DNA of 64,000 nt from Halobacillus yeomjeoni (GTDB lineage: Bacteria; Bacillota; Bacilli; Bacillales; Halobacillaceae): contig NZ_JAIVAI010000002.1 of the NCBI RefSeq assembly GCF_020171525.1, forward strand, positions 397,104 to 461,103. Reading direction: 5' to 3'. Of this stretch, positions 1 to 7,872 are shown piece by piece. The position numbers and the translations under genes are program-made. The notes beneath the pieces are model-generated. The model had not been told where the DNA came from. It saw only the letters and a list, made by a program, of their open reading frames with translations, and did not search any database. Positions within the stretch are counted from its first letter, which is position 1. Each line of letters opens with the position of its first letter.

Positions 1-957
1 GATATTCCTCTGGACAGGAATTGACGTCGTAGACAACAGCTCCTGAACAACACTTTCTGGTGTAGTCCCTTCAAACTTGGCTTCTGATGTCAGAATCATC
101 CGGTGACATAATACGAAAGGAGCCATGTATTGGACATCATCAGGGACGACATAATCACGATCATGGATGAATGCATAAGCTTTTGCAGCCTTCATCAATG
201 CGATCGATCCACGAGGGCTGACACCGAGATAGACTCCTTGATGATTTCTCGTGCCAGTCACCAGTTCGACGATGTAATGGTTGATGGTACGGTCGACATA
301 AACATCTTCCACTTCTTTTTGTAAATCGACGAGCTCATCACGGGTCAAAACAGAAGTGATTTCGTGAATCGGATGCTTCCCAGATGTCTTCGAAAGCATC
401 TCCATCTCCTGCTTCGCTGTCGGATACCCCATCTTCATTTTAATCAAAAAACGATCCAGCTGAGCCTCTGGCAGCGGGTATGTCCCTTCATATTCAATCG
501 GGTTCTGCGTCGCCATAACGAAAAACGGATCACTTAAAGAAACTGTATTTCCATCGACAGTCAGACTTGTTTCTTCCATCCCCTCAAGCAGTGCCGACTG
601 CGTTTTGGGAGATGTCCGGTTGATTTCATCTGCAAGGACGATATTCCCTAAAATAGGACCTGGACGGAATTCGAATTCCAGCGTTTTCGGATTATATATA
701 GATACACCTGTGACATCAGAAGGAAGCAGGTCGGGTGTGAACTGAATCCGTTTAAAATCACAATCCAATGATTTTGCCAGAGTCTTCACAAGCATCGTCT
801 TTCCGACCCCCGGGACGTCTTCCAGTAGAACGTGCCCTCTCGCCAGCAAAGCGACAAGACTGAGTAAGGCCGCGTCTTCCTTTCCGATCATCACTTTATT
901 GATATTTTTCATCACTTCAGATATCTTAGGTTGAAATAAAAAAGTATGCTGCGTCAA
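1..957 (-). CDS. MoxR-family AAA+ ATPase (3' end beyond window)
   Basis: The reading frame is open from the window edge to about position 1005 and is cut at its C-terminus. MoxR ATPases are chaperone-like AAA+ proteins that usually work with VWA-domain and DUF58 partners, here presumably outside the window. The protein has a Walker A motif (DVPGVGKT, residues 47-54), a Walker B motif (VLADEINR, about 107-114) and the family stretch MATQNPIE. I chose the TTG at 957 because AGAGGAG lies 8 bases upstream and the protein then opens like other MoxR proteins. An ATG at 1005 is in frame, but its ribosome site lies too close. The call is firm; the precise role is not determined. Confidence 0.9.
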   Translation of the reverse strand, partial: MTQHTFLFQPKISEVMKNINKVMIGKEDAALLSLVALLARGHVLLEDVPGVGKTMLVKTLAKSLDCDFKRIQFTPDLLPSDVTGVSIYNPKTLEFEFRPGPILGNIVLADEINRTSPKTQSALLEGMEETSLTVDGNTVSLSDPFFVMATQNPIEYEGTYPLPEAQLDRFLIKMKMGYPTAKQEMEMLSKTSGKHPIHEITSVLTRDELVDLQKEVEDVYVDRTINHYIVELVTGTRNHQGVYLGVSPRGSIALMKAAKAYAFIHDRDYVVPDDVQYMAPFVLCHRMILTSEAKFEGTTPESVVQELLSTTSIPVQRNI

Positions 958-1113
958 TCGATGTTCTCCTCTCTTTAACACTCCATTTTCAGAATACTCA
1001 CTCATATCCTAACTATACTACATCCACGCTTATGGGACAAAATATGTAATTCCATGGATAGAAATTGAAACGTTTTTTGAATTAGTGTTCATTATCGTAT
1101 ACTTTTTGTAAAA

Positions 1114-1139
1114 AATTAGGTATAATCATAAAGAAATAA
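1114..1139 (+). promoter_or_regulatory. Possible promoter and ribosome site without a clear gene
   Basis: A TATAAT sits at about 1121-1126 and a good AGGAGG about 25 bases later, but no credible start codon or gene follows. A GTG overlapping the ribosome site opens a frame with an unremarkable translation running to about 1317. This may be the head of a decayed gene. The rest of the 958-1493 gap holds only the minus-strand terminator at 1214-1247. Confidence 0.25.
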
Positions 1140-1213
1140 AACAACGCAGGAGGTGTTCATAGTACGAACGCGTTCCATCCTCTTTCCTTTCACCCTCAAA
1201 CACTTTTCACCAC

Positions 1214-1247
1214 ACAAAAAAGAGCCCTGGTGCACCACCAAGACTCT
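1214..1247 (-). terminator. Rho-independent terminator, minus strand, parent transcript unclear
   Basis: A 12-bp stem with G-U wobbles (1221-1232 paired with 1236-1247, 3-base loop) is followed on the minus strand by six T residues. No minus-strand gene was found just upstream, between 1250 and 1490, so it may end a small RNA or a decayed gene. Confidence 0.6.
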
Positions 1248-1493
1248 CCGCCCTCCTAATCCTATACCTATACAAACCTTCGTCTCTTATGTTCTTTATC
1301 TATTACGGATGGCTTAGTTCTAAAATATCATAACCATTCTTCTTTTCCCACTATTTTTAGCAAAATATACCTTTTTTTCTTAAAAAATATTTAAAATAAC
1401 ATACTAAATGCATGTATTTTTGTAAATATATGTTTCACAGATGTATTTTTCGGGTATTCGTTAGCTAACCAAAGTACAACGGAGGGGACCAAC

Positions 1494-1658
1494 TTGCTGG
1501 AATCTCACATGTTAGAATTACAAATCGAGTCGGTTCGAAGTCAAATGTATGAAGCCTATAAACAGGAAAATGCTTATGAACAAGCCTTGAAACTCTCTCA
1601 AAAACTGGACGAGCTCTTGAATGAATTTGAAGGTTTGACGAAGCAGGTGTGTGTATAA
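1494..1658 (+). CDS. Spo0E-like aspartyl-phosphate phosphatase
   Basis: This is a 54-residue protein starting at TTG, preceded by GGAGGGG at a spacing of about 6 bases. It carries the Spo0E-family signature SQKLDELL (about residues 35-42) inside a two-helix hairpin layout, and its length is usual for the family. Spo0E-type proteins dephosphorylate Spo0A~P and so delay sporulation; members of this size are common in Bacillaceae. The gene stands alone and ends just before a terminator shared with the convergent dioxygenase gene. Family membership is well supported by the motif. The substrate is inferred from the family. Confidence 0.8.
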   Translation: MLESHMLELQIESVRSQMYEAYKQENAYEQALKLSQKLDELLNEFEGLTKQVCV

Positions 1659-1661
1659 ATG

Positions 1662-1690
1662 AAAAAAAGCCCTCTTGAAGGGCTTTTTTT
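1662..1690. terminator. Bidirectional terminator
   Basis: An AAAAAAAGCCC stem pairs with GGGCTTTTTTT around a 7-base loop. It serves the Spo0E-like gene on the plus strand and the dioxygenase gene on the minus strand, whose stop codon overlaps its edge. Confidence 0.9.
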
Positions 1691-2679
1691 TAGTTTTCAT
1701 ATTCTTTTTCAAACGTTTTCGTACTTCTGACCGTATCAATCGGGCGGACGTAGTCTTCGATTTCTTTCCGCTTCGGCTCAAGCATCGGTGGAAGCGAAAG
1801 CATTTCTCCCAGTGTTTCGTAAGGCTCATCCCCCATGAAACCAGGACCATCCGTCGCGAATTCGAATAGTATTTGTGGAGCGACTTTCGCATAGAGAGAT
1901 TCAAAGTAGTGACGGTTCACATACCCGGAAGTCCGGAATCCGAATTTCGGCAGCCGCTCGATCCACTCTTCCAGTGCATTTCGATCCTCCACCCTGAATG
2001 CCGCATGGTGGACAGTTCCAAATCCTTGACGAGCAGGTGGAAGTACGTTGTTGAACTCAACGATGACCTGCGCTCCGTTTCCTCCTTCTCCCACTTCGAA
2101 CAAATGGAATACTCCCTCTGTGTCGATTTCTTTGAACAAAAGAACTTCTTCCATCATTTTTTTGAAGTACTTGATTTCATCCACGCGTACATGAAGAGGA
2201 CCAAGGCCTGTAATTGCGTACTCCAGCGGAATCGGTCCTTTCTGCCATGGTGTACCTGCTGGGACTCCCTGGTCGTTTTCATCGGACACCAGTTCGTAAG
2301 CCTGGCCGTCAAAATCAAAGAACGGAAGCACCTGCTTACCGAAACGTTCTTGGATACCCCTGTGATCCACGTCCAACCGATCGAACCGCTTCACCCAGTA
2401 TTCAAGAGCTGCGTCACTTGGTACTCGGAAAGACGTCCGGGAAATTTCATTCGTTCCGTGTGCCCCTTTCGGAATTCCCGGAAAATCAAAAAACGTCATA
2501 TCGGTACCAGCACTCCCTTTGTCATCGGCGAAAAACAAATGATACGTCTCGATGTCATCCTGGTTGACCGTCTTTTTGACCAGTCTCATCCCCAACACAT
2601 ACGTGAAAAATTCATAGTTTTTTTCAGCACTGCTTGTAATCGCAGTTACGTGGTGAATACCCTTCAGTCCGTTTTTCAT
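1690..2679 (-). CDS. mhqO: Ring-cleaving dioxygenase of the VOC superfamily (MhqO/MhqA type)
   Basis: The 329-residue protein has two vicinal-oxygen-chelate modules. The first begins at GIHHVTAIT (residues 7-15), with metal-ligand-type His in the HHVTA motif; the second contains GTVHHAAFRV (about 221-230). Length and layout match the MhqO/MhqA proteins of Bacillus, which are induced by quinones and catechols and are thought to open hydroquinone-type rings. A GGAGG lies 8 bases before the ATG. An MhqR-type operator and a strong promoter precede it, supporting control by a MarR/DUF24-type quinone sensor encoded elsewhere. Substrate and symbol rest on family and operator. Confidence is high for the family and moderate for the symbol. 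Confidence 0.82.
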   Translation of the reverse strand: MKNGLKGIHHVTAITSSAEKNYEFFTYVLGMRLVKKTVNQDDIETYHLFFADDKGSAGTDMTFFDFPGIPKGAHGTNEISRTSFRVPSDAALEYWVKRFDRLDVDHRGIQERFGKQVLPFFDFDGQAYELVSDENDQGVPAGTPWQKGPIPLEYAITGLGPLHVRVDEIKYFKKMMEEVLLFKEIDTEGVFHLFEVGEGGNGAQVIVEFNNVLPPARQGFGTVHHAAFRVEDRNALEEWIERLPKFGFRTSGYVNRHYFESLYAKVAPQILFEFATDGPGFMGDEPYETLGEMLSLPPMLEPKRKEIEDYVRPIDTVRSTKTFEKEYEN

Positions 2680-2726
2680 GTTCGATCCCTCCGTGAGTTA
2701 GTATTTCTATATTGAATGCAATTATT

Positions 2727-2744
2727 TATCTCGAATTCAAGATA
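2727..2744 (-). promoter_or_regulatory. MhqR-like operator
   Basis: TATCTCGAATTCAAGATA is a nearly perfect 18-base palindrome matching, from memory, the Bacillus MhqR operator (TATCTCGAATTCGAGATA). It lies directly downstream of the -10 box, overlapping the probable start of transcription, as expected for a repressor. Confidence 0.75.
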
Positions 2745-2773
2745 ATTGTATAATAAGTATGAAATATTGTCAA
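2745..2773 (-). promoter_or_regulatory. Sigma-A promoter of the mhqO-like gene
   Basis: On the minus strand a perfect TTGACA (2768-2773) is separated by 17 bases from TACAAT (2745-2750). It sits about 70 bases before the start codon with the MhqR-like operator just downstream. Confidence 0.85.
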
Positions 2774-2824
2774 TTCGAGACTTTTTCAGCCATTTCAAGA
2801 GATTATCAAATCTCCTTTTCAGTA

Positions 2825-3191
2825 AGGCTCTGTTAAAGTCTGTTGTTGATATTTTAAACGATTACTAAATCGTCACCGTCTGGAATTAGGGGTCCGATTT
2901 GTTATTAACTCAGAGCATGGGATGGCAGGGAAAACAGTCCGTAGTTAGTGTACCGGACTTTGGTAATGACCTTTCCGACCCTCCTACTTTGAAGAGGCGG
3001 CCTTTTAGAATGGCGAGACTCCTGTGGGATAAAGGTACATCGTGAGACCCCGGAAGGCGTAGCCTGAGGAGGCTCACGGCACCCCACGGAAAGGGAGTCA
3101 TTCTAAAAGGCCGCCTCATACAAATTTCAAGACAGAACGAGGGGATACAAGCTTCAAGGTGAAATAACAACACCAAGCAATAACAGAGCCT
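2825..3191. mobile_element. MITE-like element with terminal inverted repeats and a 6-bp target duplication
   Basis: The ends are inverted repeats: AGGCTCTGTTA opens the element and its complement closes it, with further partial matching (TGTTGTT/AACAACA) inward. TCAGTA flanks both sides (2819-2824 and 3192-3197), which looks like a target-site duplication. The element is 367 bp and has no transposase; short frames inside it are not gene-like. Nested within it is a GC-rich folded core (2994-3117). It is therefore a non-autonomous transposon remnant, or a repeat that has captured another repeat. The parent transposon is not visible in the window. Confidence 0.7.
2994..3117. repeat. GC-rich dispersed repeat, copy A
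   Basis: A perfect 19-bp inverted repeat (2994-3012 with 3099-3117) encloses a core with GAGACTCCTG, GTGAGACCCC, GAGGAGGCTCAC and a CCACGGAAAG tail. The core matches copies B (55929-56048) and C (26891-26998), but the flanking arms have a different sequence that is still self-complementary. Confidence 0.8.
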
Positions 3192-3197
3192 TCAGTA

Positions 3198-3230
3198 AAA
3201 AAGAGGCTCCTTTCATAGGAACCTCTCTTT
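3198..3230 (-). terminator. Terminator of the yvbH-like gene
   Basis: A 9-bp stem with one mismatch (3202-3210 with 3218-3226) is followed on the minus strand by TTTTTT. It lies 25 bases past the stop codon of the yvbH-like gene. Confidence 0.75.
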
Positions 3231-3254
3231 ATAAACTATCAAACAAGCGTTTGA

Positions 3255-3869
3255 TTAATTTTGTATATACTTTTCAAATACGTCTTTGAAGTCTTTCTGT
3301 GTGTGCTCCTGATGCTTTTCTTCGAACCACTTGTACGCGAACGTTGCAATTTGTTCAAACTCATTTGAAATATCATTGTCATGGAAACGATTATCTTTGA
3401 TCAGTCCTGTTGCCGTTCCTATACTGTCTTTTGCAAACTCACTATGCAGACGGTTTTCTTCCTGAATGTGAGAAATGGCAAGAAGAGACTTGTATAAATC
3501 AGCAATCACTTCTCCCTCGTCCTTGGCGATATCGATGCTGAACACTTTATTCCCCATGGTGAACTTGATTTCCAAATCCAAATCGATTGTGCCTGCAGTT
3601 TCAATGGATACATCTTTGATGTGGTTTTGGTAATAATCATAGCGGTAAATATTCCATTTGCTGCTTGACGCCTTTTCTCCGTCCAGGTGAATCAGCGCCC
3701 GGTTCGTAAAGCAATACTCATCCGATTTCGACTTGATCAGAAAGTGAATCTTCTCTCCATCCTCCGTCAAAACGAAATCATCGGATTGGGTCTTATCAAA
3801 ATCTTCTTTACTGATGATCCGGCCGATGTCGCTCAGACCTAACGCGTCACTGGCAATTTTCTTGAACAT
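3255..3869 (-). CDS. YvbH-like PH-domain protein
   Basis: The 204-residue protein resembles Bacillus YvbH. It has an N-terminal bacterial pleckstrin-homology-like domain (about residues 1-125, with YCFTNRALIHLDG as a typical strand-turn segment) and a C-terminal helical extension (about 140-204) thought to drive oligomerisation. No signal peptide or membrane segment is present, so it is probably cytoplasmic. Its biochemical role is unknown in the family. GGGGG lies about 9 bases before the ATG. It stands alone between the MITE-like element and a VOC gene. Confidence 0.75.
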   Translation of the reverse strand: MFKKIASDALGLSDIGRIISKEDFDKTQSDDFVLTEDGEKIHFLIKSKSDEYCFTNRALIHLDGEKASSSKWNIYRYDYYQNHIKDVSIETAGTIDLDLEIKFTMGNKVFSIDIAKDEGEVIADLYKSLLAISHIQEENRLHSEFAKDSIGTATGLIKDNRFHDNDISNEFEQIATFAYKWFEEKHQEHTQKDFKDVFEKYIQN

Positions 3870-3948
3870 TGCTTCATTCCCCCTGTCTTAATCGCTCACC
3901 TTTTAAGGTTTCTATGCCATAAGGCAGAATCCTCCCAAAAAACCTTTA

Positions 3949-4320
3949 TCAGCTGTTGAATTCAATCAAATTCCCATCAGGGTCACTGATAAATACCTGG
4001 TGCCAGCCGGTCTTACTATTAGGTTTATCCAAAATTTCTACTTCATAGGCTTCCATTCTATGTATGAATTTTTCTATATCAGATACTCGAATTGCAAAAT
4101 GTCCGTCACGTGAATCCAGTGCCGTCGTGCCCCGGAGGGTCTTCCCTTCTTCGTGGACGATCAAATGAATCTGCGTGTTTCCTACTTGATACCAGGCTCC
4201 CGGAAAATCAAAGCCCGGCCGCTCATCACTTTCTTCAAATCCTAAGACACTCCCGTAGAAATGCTTCGCTTTTTCAATGTCAGTCACCAACAGAGACACA
4301 TGATGAATTCCTGCGTACAT
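3949..4320 (-). CDS. VOC-family (glyoxalase-like) protein
   Basis: A single vicinal-oxygen-chelate domain of 123 residues starts at MYAGIHHVSLLV. Metal-ligand-type residues are seen in IHHVSL (His), in the central TQIHLIV segment and in the DPDGNLIEF tail (Glu). I start it at the ATG at 4320, with GAAGGG about 10 bases upstream; an in-frame ATG at 4398 would add a poor N-terminal tail. The family includes small lyases, isomerases and resistance proteins, and the substrate cannot be read from sequence. Confidence 0.75.
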   Translation of the reverse strand: MYAGIHHVSLLVTDIEKAKHFYGSVLGFEESDERPGFDFPGAWYQVGNTQIHLIVHEEGKTLRGTTALDSRDGHFAIRVSDIEKFIHRMEAYEVEILDKPNSKTGWHQVFISDPDGNLIEFNS

Positions 4321-4544
4321 GAAATCATTCCCTTCATTAAATTGAGTACATTCATAACCAGCCGTTCTCGTTTCTTCTATTATATAGCTTTCATTCACAA
4401 GGAACCAACAAATGCTCCTATATTGACTCGTCTAAACCGTTGTATTCATCGTTTTTCGTCCTAGTATCTTCTACAAAACTAACAATAGGCTGTTGAATTC
4501 CGCTAGAGTACCGACACCCGTCCATTCCATTGCCACTTGTTGGA

Positions 4545-4553
4545 CATATATTA
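4545..4553 (+). promoter_or_regulatory. Possible sigma-K-like -10 motif
   Basis: CATATATTA fits the CATAnnnTA -10 pattern of sigma K and lies about 60 bases before the 4613 gene. No convincing AC at the -35 spacing was found, so this is weaker than the three other candidates in the island. Confidence 0.3.
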
Positions 4554-4612
4554 CTATTGAGTCAAAAGGAATCTCTGCGCTTTTGACAAAAAATACACAA
4601 GGAGTGAAATAG

Positions 4613-5365
4613 ATGAGAAAAAATACAGGTTGTGGACGTGGACACGACAAATGTCCTCCCCACCCGAAGAATGACGTAGCCAAAAACTCCAGGAGCTTAC
4701 AGACGGAAGTTTATGTACAGCCTTTCGGCGATGAAGAAAAAACAGTCGTTCTTCAAGATGTCTTTATTCAGTCTTTGACTGAGGCAGACTTCCACTTGCC
4801 TACACACGCAACGGATATTAAAACGATCCGTAAAAACGTGCGCTTGACACAATGTAAAGCGATTCCGGTTATTGACAACAATCTAGCTGTCAAACTATTC
4901 GTTGAGGGTATCGTGCACAAAAATATCCAGTACGTCGAAGATGGAACAGGTAATGTGAAAGATTACAGCATCGATGTTCCATTCAGAGCATATCACAAAG
5001 TTACATTGGCAAAGCCAATAACTGAGAGGTTCTACAGCTCGAAAAACAGCAACACATTCGAATACCGAGAGCTTGCTGATGATGGTATGGGCGCGGATCG
5101 CTGCGAATTCGGATCATTGACATTCGAAATCAATAACGAGCCAATCCAATGCAAACTATTGGCATCAGCTGTCAACCAGCTTGATATTGTCAGCGATTTT
5201 GATAACTGGGGACGTTTCAGAAAAGTGACAGAAAAGATGGATATCATCCTTCTGGTCAAACTTACCCAGTTACAGCAACGCTCCAGCGGCGGTGCTGATG
5301 AGGAAAATGGCGAAGGCTCACAATCAACTGCTGCACAAGAATTCAGAAGAAGATTGGGTATCTAA
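4613..5365 (+). CDS. CsxC-like spore-surface domain protein, paralogue 1
   Basis: The 250-residue protein shares with the three minus-strand neighbours a block reading IKTIRKNVRLTQC (about residues 69-81) followed by KLFVEGIVHKNIQYV (about 95-109). This matches proteins I recall being annotated as CsxC-family, or related SPOCS-type, spore exosporium proteins. It has a short Cys/His-rich head (CGRGHDKCPPH), no signal peptide, and a charged C-terminal tail. An AAGGAG precedes the ATG. It is convergent with paralogue 2 and shares a terminator with it. A structural role on the spore surface is inferred from family and neighbours. Confidence 0.7.
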   Translation: MRKNTGCGRGHDKCPPHPKNDVAKNSRSLQTEVYVQPFGDEEKTVVLQDVFIQSLTEADFHLPTHATDIKTIRKNVRLTQCKAIPVIDNNLAVKLFVEGIVHKNIQYVEDGTGNVKDYSIDVPFRAYHKVTLAKPITERFYSSKNSNTFEYRELADDGMGADRCEFGSLTFEINNEPIQCKLLASAVNQLDIVSDFDNWGRFRKVTEKMDIILLVKLTQLQQRSSGGADEENGEGSQSTAAQEFRRRLGI

Positions 5366-5373
5366 TAAGAAAT

Positions 5374-5403
5374 AAAGACGACTCTGATTAGAGTCGTCTT
5401 TAT
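5374..5403. terminator. Bidirectional terminator between paralogues 1 and 2
   Basis: A perfect 12-bp stem (AAAGACGACTCT and its complement) has a 4-base loop, with A-rich and T-rich flanks on both sides. Confidence 0.9.
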
Positions 5404-5404
5404 C

Positions 5405-7015
5405 TTATTCTAAACATCTTATATATTGTTCCTGCAACAGATCGATACATAAACCGGCGCAGCCTTGCAGGTGGACACTGCTGTCTTTCTCCTCCACGCT
5501 GCCATTCCAAACTAATTCCGAAGATTTCAAATCGCTTGTTATTGGATGAGAGTATTTTTGGAACTGTTCAAGGTGGAAACCCTCTGACTCTTTGAATATA
5601 TATTCGTTATGATGGCTTTTCGGGAAATCAGGAAGCGTCTTCCAATTGACGTTTACGACTTTTTCCCAATAGACCGGGAACTTTTTCGTATGAACGGACC
5701 CTTTCCCATGTTTACTGACATACTCGATGTCAACTTGAAAGATCCCGCTGATAAAAACCTTGGATGAAGGAGCTGCTGTTTTCGCATGAACGGAAAGGAC
5801 CTCCCACTCTATCTTTGATAGTTCACACAATCCTTCCATGCTTAACGATTCTATAATGTCGATTTCCACTTGGAGGCGAGCTAAAAGAACGGGAACCTTG
5901 ATTATAGAAGTTTCTTTTTCTTCACAACATTCCTCATAAGAATCATCTTCATCACAATGTTCATTGGATGGACAGCATGGGTCATCCGAAGATGCTGCCT
6001 CATAAGAGGAAGACTCCGATGAGCACATGATTTCCTCAAGGAGCTCTGGGAATTTGTGGGAAGATACGGTATCAGCGTTACAACGATCACTTGATGACTC
6101 TTGATATTCCTCGAAGGAGTCAATAGTTTCTTCTACAAATGAAGAAGACTCCTCATAGAATTCTGGAGAGCTGTCAACACTGTGTGACGACTCATCATAG
6201 AATGCGGAAGATTCCTCTATAATCGAAGAAGATTCTTCATAATAATCTACTTCTCCACTCTCAGTTGAAGGCTTTTCATATCTTTCTTCAAAAGCATCGG
6301 AACTTGGTGACGGATCTCCATACGAGTCAGGAGATGCGGATGGTGATTCTTCCAACATCGAGGAAATCTCCTCATAAATCGTTTCACTGTCATCGACTTC
6401 CCCTTCTGTACCAGCTACATATTCTTTCCCTTGTACAGAATAAAAACTTTTAATCCCATCATATTTTATCGATGAAGTACTCTCAAACGAGGAGGCGATG
6501 TCAGCTAAGAATCCAAAATCATCCGAACCACCGCCGTAGCCCGCAGTAAAACCAGGGCTTTCTCCATCCTCTTCAATATAAGAGGATGAAGATTCTCTAT
6601 TTCTACCTAAATTCTCCAACCCACGGTCATAAATACTCCTGTCAGAAGAAGGATCTTCAAACAAAGATAGGATTTCACCGAATAAAGTATCTTTTTTTAT
6701 ATATTGATCATCTTTTCTACCAGCACCGTCAATCATTTCTTCTCTATATTTATGGCTGGAGTCATAGAAATGATTGGTTTGATCCGGTGCTGGCGGGATG
6801 ACGATAGAACCCCCCCCTTCTCTGGACCTCTCCGGGGTATAGACACGCTTCTTTTCCGCTCGATCAATATTTTCAATATGTTCCTGGTGAATAGAAGAAG
6901 GCATTGTAAAGCTTGCAGAATCATTCCTGCCGGCTTTGGCAGATGGGGCGCGGCTGGACGATTGACGGTTGCTCCAACGAGTTTGAATGAATGTGTTTTT
7001 ATCTTTTTTCATCAT
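5405..7015 (-). CDS. Ser/Glu-rich protein with C-terminal CsxC-like domain, paralogue 2
   Basis: The 536-residue protein has a basic head (about 1-50), a long low-complexity arm (about 90-370) dominated by Ser, Glu, Asp and Tyr with repeated YEESSS-like units, and a C-terminal domain from about 375. That domain aligns with paralogues 3 and 4: IIKVPVLLARLQVEID matches their KVPVVLAELDLQIN, and LLQEQYIRC matches VLQDQQIRV. The arm could form an extended acidic brush. Two adjacent ATG codons (7015, 7012) are possible starts, and a 10-codon upstream frame ends in the first. It lies 69 bases downstream of paralogue 3 and may be co-transcribed. Function is inferred from location. Confidence 0.7.
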   Translation of the reverse strand: MMKKDKNTFIQTRWSNRQSSSRAPSAKAGRNDSASFTMPSSIHQEHIENIDRAEKKRVYTPERSREGGGSIVIPPAPDQTNHFYDSSHKYREEMIDGAGRKDDQYIKKDTLFGEILSLFEDPSSDRSIYDRGLENLGRNRESSSSYIEEDGESPGFTAGYGGGSDDFGFLADIASSFESTSSIKYDGIKSFYSVQGKEYVAGTEGEVDDSETIYEEISSMLEESPSASPDSYGDPSPSSDAFEERYEKPSTESGEVDYYEESSSIIEESSAFYDESSHSVDSSPEFYEESSSFVEETIDSFEEYQESSSDRCNADTVSSHKFPELLEEIMCSSESSSYEAASSDDPCCPSNEHCDEDDSYEECCEEKETSIIKVPVLLARLQVEIDIIESLSMEGLCELSKIEWEVLSVHAKTAAPSSKVFISGIFQVDIEYVSKHGKGSVHTKKFPVYWEKVVNVNWKTLPDFPKSHHNEYIFKESEGFHLEQFQKYSHPITSDLKSSELVWNGSVEEKDSSVHLQGCAGLCIDLLQEQYIRCLE

Positions 7016-7083
7016 CCTTCGAAAGGTGTTTTTCCAAAAAACATCCTTTCTCTCCCCCTTTCCTCATGAATATAAAAATTCAA

Positions 7084-7845
7084 TTAATCGTCATATTCAC
7101 AATCATTCGTCGTAGAAGCCACACGGATTTGCTGATCCTGCAGCACTTTCAAACGGAGATCAAGCACCATTTTTTCTTCCACTTTTGTAAAGTAACCCTC
7201 ATGGAAAGGCGCATGCCCCGGGAGCGGTACACGATCGAGCGCTTCATCCCATTCAATAATACTGCTTGAGATCAATTCACAATACGGCAGCTCATTGTAA
7301 AACTGACGGCTTTCCTGATGGAATTGGGAAAGGTCGCTTGAAATGAGCTCATCTTTCTCAGGGAATCCGGACGGAAGCGATTTAGACACAGCAAAATCGA
7401 ATTCTTCTCTGCTGTTATGATGCGGCATAACCGGCATAGATAAAAAGTCTCTGATTTCCGTTACGCATTCAAAAGGAATATCAACAGTATAAGAATGCAG
7501 ATCTGAAGTGACAGATTTCGGTGTACTCTCCTCGATTTCATGAGCAGGGCTTGCGTATTGAATATTTTTTCTCACAAACCCTTTGATGAAGAGCTTATGA
7601 GTAGGAAGCAGCAAACGGCATTGAGTTAAAGCCACTCTTTTCTTGATGTCTTTGATTTCAAGGACAGGTTCAGGGAACTTGATGGTTTCATCCAAATTGA
7701 TTTGTAAATCCAATTCCGCCAGGACGACAGGCACTTTAGAAATGATTTTCCCGATACTTACTGCCGGCTTCACCGGTGTATTATCACAATGATGAAGGTT
7801 CGCTGTACCTTTGCAGTCGAACTTGTGCAAATCTTTTTGAGTCAT
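7084..7845 (-). CDS. CsxC-like spore-surface domain protein, paralogue 3
   Basis: The 253-residue protein is the closest relative of paralogue 4. Shared segments are KVPVVLAELDLQINLD (near the start), LEIKDIKKRVALTQCRLL, LFIKGFVRKNIQYASP, a SREEFDF block, SSDLSQFHQES and SSSIIEWDEALDR, and a C-terminal VLQDQQIRV. It has no signal peptide, consistent with assembly from the mother-cell cytoplasm. GGGGGAAAATAA precedes the ATG. A sigma-K-like promoter lies 28 bases upstream. The family call is tentative; the paralogy is direct from the sequence. Confidence 0.72.
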   Translation of the reverse strand: MTQKDLHKFDCKGTANLHHCDNTPVKPAVSIGKIISKVPVVLAELDLQINLDETIKFPEPVLEIKDIKKRVALTQCRLLLPTHKLFIKGFVRKNIQYASPAHEIEESTPKSVTSDLHSYTVDIPFECVTEIRDFLSMPVMPHHNSREEFDFAVSKSLPSGFPEKDELISSDLSQFHQESRQFYNELPYCELISSSIIEWDEALDRVPLPGHAPFHEGYFTKVEEKMVLDLRLKVLQDQQIRVASTTNDCEYDD

Positions 7846-7872
7846 TTATTTTCCCCCTCAAAAATTATACTT

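Noticed and set aside
1136..1317. GTG-started frame after AGGAGG
   Set aside because: The GTG overlaps the ribosome site, and the translation crosses a terminator stem and lacks any recognisable pattern.
2905..3176. Two minus-strand open frames inside the MITE-like element
   Set aside because: They are translations of folded repeat DNA; arms and core are palindromic and no transposase motif is present.
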